Assembly: GCA_022264855.1 (NCBI GenBank) | Contig: JABYQU010000067.1 | Coordinates: 101,376 to 165,375 of the forward strand | Length of the DNA: 64,000 nucleotides | Source: Lenzites betulinus | Lineage: Eukaryota; Basidiomycota; Agaricomycetes; Polyporales; Polyporaceae | Direction of reading: 5' to 3' | Shown: in pieces, positions 45,211 through 55,500 of the stretch | Layout: each line of letters opens with the position of its first letter | How positions within the stretch are numbered: position 1 is the first letter of the stretch | Program-made: the position numbers and the translations under genes | The notes under the pieces: generated by a model | What the model was told of the DNA's origin: nothing | Databases searched by the model: none | The model's input: the letters and a program-made list of their open reading frames with translations, nothing else

Positions 45211-46332
45211 TCAGAACGTGTCGGTTTCCATCGCAGAATCGTGATTCCAAAGCCCAAGAGTCGACGCGGGCTCGCCATGGCCTAGCCCTCCGGTGGCCGC
45301 ACGATGAAGCGAACGTGTTACAGTACGAACGAAACGGCGCTCGGGCCTGCTCCAGAGGTGCACGGGAACGTTGAGCAAGCCGGTGAGGTTCGAGAGCTCC
45401 ATTTCGTGGAGTGCGAGGTCCGGGCGATGGGGAGTACGGCGAGGCGATGGACGGCGGTGTGACTGGCGAGCGGCACGGCGGCGCTTGACTGACGCGGGCG
45501 CGGACAGCGGGAGTGCGAGCTGGGTCCGTCGTGTCGGTCGCGGGCGGAGATTGTACGGGGGCGGGCTGGAGAGGTCGATCGAGGACGTGTCGGAGTCGTC
45601 GTGTAAGAATAGCGGGTCCGAGCCGAGAGGGGATACTACAGGTGATGGACTGGACGGTGTGGACGGCGGGCTCGAGTGAGGGCTGAGAGGTTGGAGTTCG
45701 TCGGTTTCTTCGTCATACGGGTATCCAAGGTCTTCGATATTGGGTTCTTCAGCGTCTGTGAGGTGCTCGATGCACGGGTGCTCGAATGGGATAGGCGTTG
45801 GCGGGCGCGACGTCTCCTCCGCTTGCGCTGCGACTTGGTTAAGAACGGCTGCGAGCTGCCCTGCGTAGTCGGGCTCCGGGTGATGCAAGAAGTTGAGGCC
45901 GGGTTGGAGGGCGGGCAAGGGAGCGGGGTGGTTGATGGGTGCGGAAGGGGGAAGCCGGATGATGGAGGGGGTGGTGGCAACGGAGGCCACTTGGGCAATA
46001 GCCGGGGAGGGGGCAGGGGGAGGGCCATCAGAATTGGACTCGAAAGAGTTGATGAAAGGGGTAGACTCCTCGAAGAGGAGGACACAGGTGCCTGATCGGG
46101 TCCGGCCCGCTTGGGTAAATCTGACATTACGAAGGAGGAAGAATTCGACATAGACCGTGGGATCCCAAGGGGCCCGGATGTGAGGGACGGAAAAGGCAAG
46201 GTCACAGAGAATAATCGGAGTAGGAACCTGAGGCAGGTGACTGTCACGCGCTGCGTCACAGTGAAAATCATGAATATAACCAAAACGGTCAGGGTGACCT
46301 GGGTGAGGGATAGGGATGCAGACCGGGGGCAT
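45211..46332 (-). CDS. Accessory frame of the LTR element, 373 codons
   Basis: No known family. The first 90 residues look folded (PDRFGYIHDFHCDAARDSHL, PTPIILCDLAFSVPHIRAPW, DPTVYVEFFLLRNVRFTQ, GTCVLLFEE), followed by a long Pro/Ser-rich disordered part with an acidic patch and the motif PPPYNLRPRPTRR; the tail is basic (KRRRAARQSHRRPSPRR). YNLRPR-like motifs also occur in retroelement polyproteins, but no protease, RT, RNase H or integrase site is present. The frame starts about 80 bp after a minus-strand TATA box (46,411-46,420), so it may have its own transcript. It lies 532 bp downstream of gag. Confidence 0.55.
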   Translation of the reverse strand: MPPVCIPIPHPGHPDRFGYIHDFHCDAARDSHLPQVPTPIILCDLAFSVPHIRAPWDPTVYVEFFLLRNVRFTQAGRTRSGTCVLLFEESTPFINSFESNSDGPPPAPSPAIAQVASVATTPSIIRLPPSAPINHPAPLPALQPGLNFLHHPEPDYAGQLAAVLNQVAAQAEETSRPPTPIPFEHPCIEHLTDAEEPNIEDLGYPYDEETDELQPLSPHSSPPSTPSSPSPVVSPLGSDPLFLHDDSDTSSIDLSSPPPYNLRPRPTRRTQLALPLSAPASVKRRRAARQSHRRPSPRRTPHRPDLALHEMELSNLTGLLNVPVHLWSRPERRFVRTVTRSLHRAATGGLGHGEPASTLGLWNHDSAMETDTF

Positions 46333-46410
46333 GGAGTGATGGCTGAGGTAATGATTTCCGTGGTGAATAACTGGTGGGTGGTGATGGGCTATAGGCTTTC
46401 AGCAGGGGGT

Positions 46411-46776
46411 TTTTATATTAATTTTCTGTTCCCTTTGTGGAATGACCTGGTGATTTCTTCGCATTTTCTGGCCACTTCTGCCCTGCTCCAGATGTGTAGA
46501 ATATTTCTGGACCTCCTCTGGATGATTCTGGGATGCTCTGGGATGAATCAAGACTTGTCTAGAATATTCTGAGCCATAATTCATTATGTCAGAGGGATGT
46601 GAAGTTCGGATTTTTCCCCATCAGGTATAGTCTCCCAAGGCTTTCCTGCTTATCCAAATATTCTGACTACGTTATTGATGCGTGCCCTCGGTATGCAGAG
46701 GCTTCTGGGAATTTTCGGCGCTTTTCTGGAATTTTCCGGTGCCTTCTACTGGACTTCTTGTCTGGCTGTCCTTCTC
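46411..46776 (-). promoter_or_regulatory. Internal TATA box with two TTC-rich arrays
   Basis: TTTTATATTA at 46,411-46,420 is a minus-strand TATA box. Upstream, TTC or CTC triplets fall near 46,456, 46,466, 46,476, 46,486, 46,505, 46,516, 46,526 and 46,536, with GAAtaTTC at 46,562. A second set lies at 46,703, 46,714, 46,724, 46,734, 46,744 and 46,755 and includes a perfect TTCtgGAAttTTC. Confidence 0.5.
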
Positions 46777-46863
46777 CACATTATATTCGTTTCTGGCCTG
46801 TTTAAATCCCTCCAAAATATTCCCTTCAGTGGTATTGCCCAAGGTAACAACTTGTAAATTCAA

Positions 46864-49785
46864 TCAGGTACTATCTGGACCTCTGATATTATTTTCGGGG
46901 TTTCTAGAGGTGTTCAAAAGCGGAAAATGTTGCAAATCCTGCTGCCATGGAGTGGGTGTCCCTTCAAGTTTTCTCTTCTGTCCTTCCCTGCTAAGGCTTT
47001 CCCAGTGACTCTTCCGTTTATTCTTCTGACCAGACACTGTTGACTGAGGTGTAAAGAGCTCAATAGCCTGTGCTGCAAATCGATCTTTCGTAGGGTTGGA
47101 TTTGATATAGTTACACTTGTGGGTGCTGGTGGTGGCCTGCTGTGCTGATGCATGTAACTGTAAATAAGATGTCCGGGGTTTGCGATTGACACGTTGCTTG
47201 CGCTTTTGAAGCCGTTGAAGTTGTTGTCTGATCTTTCTGGTTTCCTGTAGCTCTGCTAATCTCTTCGCATTTGTGCTTATTCTCCAGGCGCGTGCAATCA
47301 AGTCCATAACATGACTTTGTTCAGCGGCTATTGGCTTCCTCGCAGTGTCCTCTGTCTGGTGACTTCCTGGTGGCTCATTCTCTTCTCCACTAACAGGCCC
47401 ATTATCTTCTGTCTCCAAGTTCTCCTTTGGGTTGTCTTCTTCGGCTAAGTGTTCTTCATCCTGATTGCTCTCTCTCTCCTTGGGTGTTGATCCAGGTGGC
47501 TTCGTACTTTGAGTTCCAATAATTGCAGTGTAGACATCCGGGCGTAGGTCTGTTGTTGACTGTGGCGTGACAAGCATCTCTGTCTTTGGATAATTCTGGG
47601 TGGCAGGGAATGTCAGATAGGTTCCATCGTCTCTTTCCTCTATCCCAATCTTGTGCGCTTGTTGCCATGGGCGACCAAGTAATCCGTCAAATGGTGGGCT
47701 CTCTGCTACATAGGCACTGATGGGTGTTGCTACATGTCCTAGCTTGAGTGGTATGTCCTCGACCAATCCTAATAGACGTCCAGTTCCTCCATTTGCGTCA
47801 TTCATCGTGATTGACTCGCCAGTGTTGATTGGCCTGCGGACAATATTCTTGCAGACTTTCTCACTGATAATATTGAGCTGGGACCCAGTATCAACAATAA
47901 ATGTGACAGGCTTGAGGTTACACTCCATTTGTAGGCGGATAAGTGATCCCGTGCGTGATGTGACTAAGTGCAATGTTGGTGGAAGTGATGCAGTGGATAC
48001 GGTGTCAACTTTCTTGAGTTTCAGCATGTCGATAAGGTTGCTTGCAATTTCTCGTGAGCTCCCGGCTATCTCTCTGACCGGTAAGGTGATGGGAAGGTCT
48101 AGAAGCTTCTCGGCAATTCTGGCGGGGTCTACGGTCCGGGCTACATCAGAGATCCGAGCTGTGCTGCGAGTCCTCTCAGTCATATCCACATCTATGTCCA
48201 TCCTTGTCATGATTGGCTGGGCTTCTACTGAGGCTTTACGTTGGACAGGCATTGGCAGAATTCCTGGCTCTCTCTGTCTTGCCTTCCGGGTGGGTACTTC
48301 AACTCCGTCAAAGGTCTGTTTCTGATAGGCAGAAGCATTGCGCTGGGTGTTATCCACTGGGTAGATCATAATGTCTGCTTTCGGCTCGCTGGAGGCTTCT
48401 GTTGGTCCACCATAGGCTATGTAGTTGACTTCTGGTAGGATACGCTCAATTGCCTGACAGACGGTCTCTCCCTCATTCCATCGAATAACCATGCCAGTCT
48501 TGTCTGTGATCCGTCCTCGATAATCTCGCAGGACTCGTCCCTTTGAGAGGTACTTCTGCAGTTCTGGACAGCTGTTCATGATATGCCCGGATTGGCCACA
48601 CCCGTAGCAGTTTGGGCGAGGTACTGGCAAGGTTGCTGGACTCGGTTGATGCTGTTCCATACGTGGCAGCAGTTTCTGTGTGACATTCTGGTTGAAGCGG
48701 GGTGGGGGCCTAAGGACTGGTTGACAGAAGCATTGTTGGGTCGTAGGGTCAATGCGGCATGCTTTCAGATATGCAACAGCATACTGTGGGTCGTCCAATT
48801 GGAGTGAACGGAGCTGCTCTACCAGCGTGTCTAGTTCTTTGTCTTCTGTCTTGCGTTCAGAGGGTGCGAGAGTCTGGTGCTGCTCTTGTCGTAGCTTCTC
48901 CTGCTGGTCTTGTGCATACTTGCGTATTTGTTTCTTCCGTGTTTCTTGCTCGTCCTCTTCATCTGATAGGTCATCATCTTCTTCGTCATCATCTTCATCC
49001 CATTGTCTTGGTCTTGGTGAGCTCCTCTTCTGCAGTCGCAAATCTTCATCGTCATCTTCCAAGTATCTCTCCTCTGATTGGTCCTTGTATTTCCGGCGTG
49101 AGCCAAGACGTTCCATGTCAAATCTGTCCACACTCAGAATAGACTTTGCTGCTCTGTCCATAGCCTGGGGACTAAAGGGTACAGACATGTCATGGGCGGG
49201 ATCCTCAAGTAGAATGCGCGGCTCTAGTTGTCTCCGGAATGGCTTTGGCAATCCAATCCACATGTAGTATGCGTAGTCGGCTTCAGAGATCTTCTGCTTT
49301 CCCTGTAACCATCCGGCAATCCGAACATAGTTACGGAGGTATTGTCTCCAATCTCTCAACTCCTTGACTGGCTCCTGCTTGGACTCGCTGACAAATCTCT
49401 GGAGATCCTTGATGCGGAAGCGCTTTGACTCCAAGTCGGCATTCCAGAATACTCTGATGTCTTCTTTCAACTGTGTCCAATTGCCTTGCTGATAAGATGG
49501 GAAGCCCTCGATGGTCTCCCTGACTACTCGTCCACAGTAGTCTGTAACAGTCTCACATTTCTCCTGGTTGCTAAGGTGGTATGAGAGCGCCAGTCTTTCG
49601 TACTTGCGAAGGAATGGTTCCACATCAGATGCTTCTCCACGGAACTGCTTTGGGGCTCGGCGAGATCCTTCTACTGGCATGTCGAGTACGGAGTAAGAGG
49701 TTGCAATGCTGAAGTCGGAACCAATGGTTGGGGTTGGTGATCGATGGGCCCTGTCGTATGGTTGGCTATGGTGTTGTGTTGTCAT
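46864..49785 (-). CDS. Gag-protease polyprotein of the LTR element
   Basis: 973 residues in one frame, starting 55 bp inside the primer-binding site. Residues 40-200 match Ty3/Gypsy Gag (PKQFRGEASDVEPFLRKYER, IEGFPSYQ, FWNADLESKRFRIKDLQRF). A strongly acidic stretch follows, then the CCHC knuckle CYGCGQSGHIMNSC near residue 393. Around residue 630 the aspartic protease active site VTFIVDTGSQLNIIS appears, with a plausible flap and LLGRPWQQAHKIGI ending the domain. The last 200 residues are charged and end at a normal stop. An RT would be expected next; none follows in any frame, so this is not a simple frameshift of pol. Confidence 0.85.
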   Translation of the reverse strand: MTTQHHSQPYDRAHRSPTPTIGSDFSIATSYSVLDMPVEGSRRAPKQFRGEASDVEPFLRKYERLALSYHLSNQEKCETVTDYCGRVVRETIEGFPSYQQGNWTQLKEDIRVFWNADLESKRFRIKDLQRFVSESKQEPVKELRDWRQYLRNYVRIAGWLQGKQKISEADYAYYMWIGLPKPFRRQLEPRILLEDPAHDMSVPFSPQAMDRAAKSILSVDRFDMERLGSRRKYKDQSEERYLEDDDEDLRLQKRSSPRPRQWDEDDDEEDDDLSDEEDEQETRKKQIRKYAQDQQEKLRQEQHQTLAPSERKTEDKELDTLVEQLRSLQLDDPQYAVAYLKACRIDPTTQQCFCQPVLRPPPRFNQNVTQKLLPRMEQHQPSPATLPVPRPNCYGCGQSGHIMNSCPELQKYLSKGRVLRDYRGRITDKTGMVIRWNEGETVCQAIERILPEVNYIAYGGPTEASSEPKADIMIYPVDNTQRNASAYQKQTFDGVEVPTRKARQREPGILPMPVQRKASVEAQPIMTRMDIDVDMTERTRSTARISDVARTVDPARIAEKLLDLPITLPVREIAGSSREIASNLIDMLKLKKVDTVSTASLPPTLHLVTSRTGSLIRLQMECNLKPVTFIVDTGSQLNIISEKVCKNIVRRPINTGESITMNDANGGTGRLLGLVEDIPLKLGHVATPISAYVAESPPFDGLLGRPWQQAHKIGIEERDDGTYLTFPATQNYPKTEMLVTPQSTTDLRPDVYTAIIGTQSTKPPGSTPKERESNQDEEHLAEEDNPKENLETEDNGPVSGEENEPPGSHQTEDTARKPIAAEQSHVMDLIARAWRISTNAKRLAELQETRKIRQQLQRLQKRKQRVNRKPRTSYLQLHASAQQATTSTHKCNYIKSNPTKDRFAAQAIELFTPQSTVSGQKNKRKSHWESLSREGQKRKLEGTPTPWQQDLQHFPLLNTSRNPENNIRGPDST

Positions 49786-49839
49786 ACTGATGATGTGCGG
49801 TTGTCTAGGATAGTCTTTAGATGGTGGGAATCAATCACT

Positions 49840-49858
49840 CCCCTCGCGGTGGGCTCCA
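49840..49858 (-). other. Primer-binding site of the 11 kb element
   Basis: TGGAGCCCACCGCGAGGGG, four bases from the 5' LTR. It would pair with the 3' end of a tRNA ending GGGCTCCA. The same 19 bases occur at 52,463-52,481 in the second LTR element. Confidence 0.6.
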
Positions 49859-49862
49859 GTGA

Positions 49863-51118
49863 TGTCGGATGAATATCCGGGAATCGATTGATTAATAAAA
49901 TGGTGAGGGGTTTAATGTGATGGATGATTCCGGATTCTGCCGCAAAGCTTGTGGGGTTTCTTCTTTTTCCAACAGAGGCCTTGCCGAGTTCGTGACTAAG
50001 CCGGGCTGGCTGTGATCCTGTATGACAGTCCGCGGTGTGTGGTATGGTGTGATATAGAAACTATAACGGTGTCTGTGTGTCGTAGGTGTGTGCGAGGGTG
50101 TCCTGATTCTGCGAGTGGTCGTGGCCGTGAAATATCTTGCGTGTGTCTTCTGTGTTCTGGGTCGTCTGAGTCTCTCTGTCTCCTGAGGTTAGTGGTTGTC
50201 GTAAGGCTCCGGTGAACCCCAACCAATCTAACAAATCCGTGTTCTGTCGTGCAATGTCATATGCTAGTAGTTGTCGTAAGATTCACGGCGAATCCCAACT
50301 AATCTAGCTCAATCTGTGGGCTACTAAGGGTAATGACTGTGTGTAGTTGGCTGATGTGACTGCTAAGCTGAGTGTGCTACTGGTGCTACTGCTTATGCCA
50401 CTGCAAGCTGGCTTGCATGGCAGGCAAGGGGAAATAGCTGAGAAAATGTGTGTTATTCCCTCCCTGCCTTGCTCACCCCGGTATTTATACCTGAGGACGA
50501 GGGGCGTGGGAGCTGATTGGTAATACATATGTAAGCAAAATCTACGCTGACGAATCCATGTCCAGCACTTTCTCCATCCTTCTACCTCTTTCCTACTCCT
50601 TCCAGAATATTCCAGAATATTCCACACTCTTCCAGGCACTTCCATAGATCCTTCCAGACAGTTCTTGGTATGTTGAGAAGCTTCCGGCGCCTTCTCTCGG
50701 AATGTTCCTTGTCTTTCCCATACTTTCTAGAATGTTCCGCCGTGTTCTGGCTCATTCTCTCTGGTTCCAGTCTGTTCTTGTGGTTACTCCTTTATTCCTG
50801 CTTGTTCTGTGTTGATGCTAGCGTTTTCTAGATGGTTCTGGGATGTTCTCTGACTACTCCAGGTGTTTCCGGGGGTTTCTGGAATGTTCCGTACTGTTCT
50901 AGTGGGTTCCGTACTGTTCTAGTGGGTTCCGTACTGTTCCGCTAGGTTCCGTACTATTCTGCGAGGTTCCGTACTGTTCTACTATTCTCTGGTGGTTGCT
51001 AGAACCTTCTGGTGCATGCTTGGGATGATGGTATGTCTGTGTTCATGACCTTTGGTTCACACACTGTCTGTACCGCTAGCCGTCAGGCTCAAGTACCAAA
51101 CTGGTTTGGTGCGTGACA
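49863..51118 (-). repeat. 5' LTR of the 11 kb element
   Basis: 1,256 bp, offset 9,752 bp from the other copy and apparently identical. Holds the TTC array at 50,570-50,987 and the TATA box at 50,482-50,490; this is the copy that should drive gag transcription towards lower coordinates. Confidence 0.92.
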
Positions 51119-51175
51119 GCGCGGCAGCGCGTTTTGGGGACGCGCGTTTTTGGAGCCCGACTGTGGTGCTTCGCT

Positions 51176-51292
51176 TTTGGGGGCGAGTCGGTCTCGCATC
51201 CTCGCGCTTGAGCGAGAGTTTTCCGGCATCAGCGTTTGCTCGCAGCGAAACGCCTGGGATTCGCGGCACGCGGCCAGTCTCATCACGGAGAG
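51176..51292 (+). repeat. Ngaro B1 repeat
   Basis: 117 bp beginning TTTGGGGGCGAGTCGG and ending ACGGAGAG. It matches B2 at 51,702-51,818 with one substitution (T/C) and lies at the end of the Ngaro coding part once the inserted LTR element is removed. Confidence 0.8.
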
Positions 51293-51522
51293 TGGCCGAG
51301 CGCGACCAGGTAGCAGCGAGACGCGTCCGAGAGGCGCGACGCGACGATCACGTGCAGCCACAGGTCACGTGACCAGCCCGGAAGACTTTCGTCTCCCCCC
51401 ACCCCCGGAAACTAGCACTTAGCTTGAAGCTGGAAAGCTCGGAGTTCAAATCCGACTAGGGAGTTCAACTAAGTGCGGAAGACTAACGTACTCGTACTAT
51501 CGAGAGCACGTTATTAGGAAGC

Positions 51523-51679
51523 GTGCTGTTAGGCCCAAAAGGGAGGAACGACCTGTGAGCCTAACGAGTGCTTACTAAGAGTGCGGCCGAATGAGGAAGA
51601 GAGCGAATCGGGCGCTTGAGCGCCAGTCGCCTTCGCTCTCTTCCACCACGTCTCCCACTCGGTCGACGTTGTTTTTTGA
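51523..51679 (+). repeat. Ngaro A2 repeat
   Basis: 157 bp identical to A1 at 35,153-35,309. It is preceded by a 230 bp spacer that holds the dyad CACTTAG...CTAAGTG (about 51,416-51,476). Confidence 0.85.
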
Positions 51680-51701
51680 CCCACCCACCATCCCCTAGCG
51701 C

Positions 51702-51818
51702 TTTGGGGGCGAGTCGGTCTCGCATCCTCGCGCTCGAGCGAGAGTTTTCCGGCATCAGCGTTTGCTCGCAGCGAAACGCCTGGGATTCGCGGCACGCGGC
51801 CAGTCTCATCACGGAGAG
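51702..51818 (+). repeat. Ngaro B2 repeat
   Basis: 117 bp copy of B1, 22 bp after A2; forms the right end of the element. Confidence 0.8.
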
Positions 51819-52540
51819 CGGTGATGCGACCTGCGGCCCGCTGAGACCGGAAGGGTACAGCTAGGCGCGGGCGTAGCAGGCTGAGGCGCAGCCGTCGCAA
51901 GCCGTCAAGCCGTCGCACGCCCGGCTGAGTCGCGGGCGCCTGAGGGCGGTAGTCGCAGCAGGAGGAGTCTGGCCGTGCGACCGGCTGATCTCGGACTTTG
52001 GGAGAGCGACCCGGTATTGTCCATGTATATATTCCGTAGTCCGTAGTTTTCAGAACCCAAGCAATCCCCACCCCTCAGATCTCATAGACCGGCCCTGGTA
52101 TCGACTGCGACTGCGACTGCGACGGCGACTGCGAACTGCGAACTGCGACCGCGAGCTGCGACGTGAACTTGTGACCGCGATCGCGGCTTCCTCTGACCAT
52201 CGCGACCGCCCCGTCCACGCCTCTTTACCAATTTGCTGGCACTGCGACCGGTTGCGATAGAACCGGCGGACCGCGTACCCACCTTCCCTCTGCGATAGCA
52301 GGACGACTGCGACCTGCGACGCTTCGTGGAAGCCCAGTGAAGGGAAACCGGCCCTTACTCGCAGGCATTATCCTTCCCTCCCCGCACTACGTCCGGCCTC
52401 GCCCCCTAGGCTCTCGGCCGCGCCCTCTATCCTGCTGTTATAGCAGGTTCAGTGCATCATTTTGGAGCCCACCGCGAGGGGGATATAGCAAGCAGTAGTC
52501 CGCATTCCTCCTTCCCCGGGCCAAACGGCAGTCGTCGCAG

Positions 52541-55500
52541 CAGCCATTGAGCCGGGACAACGCACACAACAGGCGCCGAAGCGCAAGACAAGAGCAGCAA
52601 CCAAGGATCCCGATCTCGGTTCCGAGCTACTCGTCGCAAGATTCAAGCTGCTCATCACCCAGTTCAGCCACCACCTAGACGACGAGAGGCTCTCTGCGAT
52701 CATAGAACCGGTCTTTGTTCTCCTCGACCGCGGCTGCGAACTTCTGCGACGCGACCCCGCAGCCTGCGACTGGTTCCGCGACGCGGCCCTAGCCATCGCA
52801 AACCTCTCCCCGACCAGCCTCTCACCCGCTAGTCCCACACCACGCGACTCGGAAGGCCGCGAACCGACTGAATACCAAGCGCCAGCCTTTCATTCCCCCC
52901 TGTCCCCCTTAGAGGACCTCTTCGAGAACCCATCGTGGACGTTATGCCAGAACCACAGGAAGCGCCACCACCAGCGCCGCAGTTGCGACCGGCCATGCCA
53001 GCGCGAGGTCACTCGACCGCGCCCACCTTCACTCCGGAACAGCCGCGTACGCTGCGACGCTTCTTTCAAGATATCGAAGCGCTCTTCGAGCGCAGCGGAG
53101 TAGAGGAGGACCGACAGCGCAAGCAGTGGGTAGTGCGGTACCTACCGATCGACGTATCCGAGCTCTGCGAGAGCCTCCCGGCCTATGAGCTGGAGTCGCG
53201 TATCGCGAGTTCGTCAAAGCGGTTACAGACCTATACCCTGGCGCGGAAGAGTCGCGCAAATATTCGGTCGCAGATGTCGAGGCACTCGTCGCAAGACGAG
53301 CGGCCGTCGCAATCACTAGCATCACCGAGCTATCCAGCTACTATCGCGACTTCTTCGCGATGACCACCTACCTCATATCGCAAGCGCGACTGTCAACGTC
53401 CGAGCAGTCGCGTCTCTTCGTCAAAGGAATCCGCGCTCCCCTATGGGACCAAGTGTCGCAGAGGCTGCAGCTCAAAGACCCGGACCACTATCCGGACGAC
53501 CCTTACGAGCTAAACAAAGTGTACGAGGCCGCGAAGTTTGTCCTCCACGGAACGCTCGCGACCGCCCCCCTCCCATCTAGCGCCAACGCGACCGCAAATG
53601 TCGCGAACCCGTCAGTAAAGGTGGAAGACCTCGCCCCTCTGTTGCGATTGCTCGCACAGTCCGTGAACGAGCGAGGAAACGCCCCTGGTCCGCCACACAG
53701 TCGCAACAGAATCGCTTATCGGGAAGCTACGCGACGCAGGACCAGAACGACGGCTTCTGCCACTATTGCGGGAACGCCGGCTGCATGCTACGGAATTGCC
53801 CCTTTGTCCAGGAAGATGTCGACGCAGGGCGGTGTATCCGGAACCACGAAGGACGGGTCTGTCTACCCAACGGGATGTATGTGCCCAGGTTCATGCATGG
53901 CTTCAATCACTTGTGGTTGCCACCATAATAATATAATCCCCCACCAGACTGGTGCACACCTCGTGTATTTTGTGATCACCACTTGTAATTGTTTAACGCT
54001 ACCCCAGCCATTGTATTATAAGTGTCAAGTATTATATTATAAGGACCACCTATTGTACAATCCCTGGGCAGTTTGTTTTTGATACTGTGGGCGCGTATTT
54101 GGGATTGTACAATCCCTGGGCAGTTTGTTTTATATTCTGGCAGCTGTGCCTGGTTTGCGTTTATCCATTATACAATCAGTGCCTGCTTGTAGGTCCCTGT
54201 TTACCGCTTAATGGGCGCTTTTTTGGCTTCCTAATAGGGTAGGCATACCAAATGACCGCATTTGGGCGCTTTTTTGGCTTCCAAATGGGGCAGGGGCCTA
54301 CTACCACCCCCTGGGGGCTCCCTTTTGGCCCCCCTGGGTGCATTATTGCCCCACTTTGTGCCCTATGTATATGTGGTGATCATGATACATATCAGGGTGT
54401 TCTGTGGGGGCTAAAAACCGACCAAAAGCAGTCAAAAAAGCGAACCCAGGGCAGGGGTCAGCAGGTCCTGGTAGGTGCATGCAGCATATTATTGGTTCCT
54501 CTGGGCCCATTATGTTGATCAATATATCATTTGAAAGCTATAGCACAGGGCTTTCTGGGACAGCTATTTGCATAGCCCCCGATGCTGTACTGATGAAGAT
54601 ATGGCCTTTCGCATTTTCGCAAAAAGCAGCCGTTTTGTTTGCTCAATAGCTCCTGATCCAGGGCACATATAAATCCACCCTATACACCGTTAGATTTGTA
54701 TTTAGCAGACCTTTGAAACAGGCCTACTCTCAGGATATTCCATCCACATGTATTCTGCCCCTCCTCCTGCCTCCCTGCCAATAGATCACCCTCCAGGGCC
54801 CTCAGTTCCTAATGGATTCCCTTGAAAGCCTTTGTAGTGTGTACTGGCAATATATCCATACATATTGCCAGCTTGGCATGGTTTAAAATGGCCTACCCCT
54901 TACGTGCCCTCTTGCTGTACATTTGGGGCACTTCCAGCTTGTTTGCTCCATAATATTATATCCTGTACAGATATGGCCTGCTCTCTTTTGCATGTTGTCT
55001 GTGTATACTATAGCTACCAATAAATGTGCTCAAAAGTGTTATCATACATCTAGATCTCTTATAGGCTCCTTATCAGTAGCCCACAGTGTAGCCCAATCTA
55101 TCGCGTTTTGGGGCATATTATTTAGATCAGACAGCACAGCTGTACTGGCATAGTGTTCAGGATTACATTGCACCAAACATCATGAGATTTGGTGGAGAAG
55201 TGACGGAGGTATGGAGGGAACACCTCAGAACAGCCCTCTGATGCAGTTGGTGAAGAATACATGAATGCACTGCTGTAAGCTGTGCTTAAGCATGTAGACC
55301 ACCATTTGGGATATTCTGCCCATACCTCCGTCACTTCTCCACCAAATCTCATGATGTTTGGTGCAATGTAATCCTGAACACTATGCCAGTACAGCTGTGC
55401 TGTCTGATCTAAATAATATGCCCCCAAAACGCGATAGATTGGGCTACACTGTGGCTACTGATAAGGAGCCTATAAGAGATCTAGATGTATGATAACACTT

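Larger units (their letters stand above)
40111..51118 (-). mobile_element. Gag-protease-only LTR retroelement, 11.0 kb
   Basis: Two 1,256 bp LTRs (40,111-41,366 and 49,863-51,118) in direct orientation enclose 8.5 kb. Coding frames run on the minus strand, so the 5' LTR is the right one. A primer-binding site TGGAGCCCACCGCGAGGGG starts four bases inside it (49,858 down to 49,840); a purine-rich TGTGGGGCGGA abuts the 3' LTR near 41,367-41,377. The flanks share GCGC, a 4 bp target duplication. The interior encodes Gag-protease (46,864-49,785) and accessory frames. I found no RT, RNase H or integrase motif on either strand, so mobility would need a helper. The LTRs look identical, which points to very recent insertion. 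Confidence 0.88.
35153..51818 (+). mobile_element. Ngaro-type tyrosine-recombinase retrotransposon, interrupted
   Basis: Element with the split-direct-repeat layout A1-ORFs-B1-A2-B2 known from Ngaro/PAT retrotransposons. A1 is 35,153-35,309; B1, A2 and B2 lie at 51,176-51,292, 51,523-51,679 and 51,702-51,818. It codes for Gag, RT/RNase H and a tyrosine recombinase, in that order, and lacks an integrase. An LTR element (40,111-51,118) sits between the recombinase gene and B1. Without it the Ngaro is about 5.65 kb. Ngaro elements are known from basidiomycetes such as Coprinopsis and Phanerochaete. The three frames are intact when spliced, so this copy was probably recent before it was split. 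Confidence 0.85.

Noticed and set aside
41367..46863. A hidden reverse transcriptase or integrase in the LTR element
   Set aside because: I looked for an xxDD box, RNase H and integrase H-H-C-C/D-D-E motifs in all six frames and saw none.
51407..51480. tRNA gene in the Ngaro spacer
   Set aside because: The T-arm-like hairpin has a shifted loop and there is no anticodon arm; treated only as a dyad.
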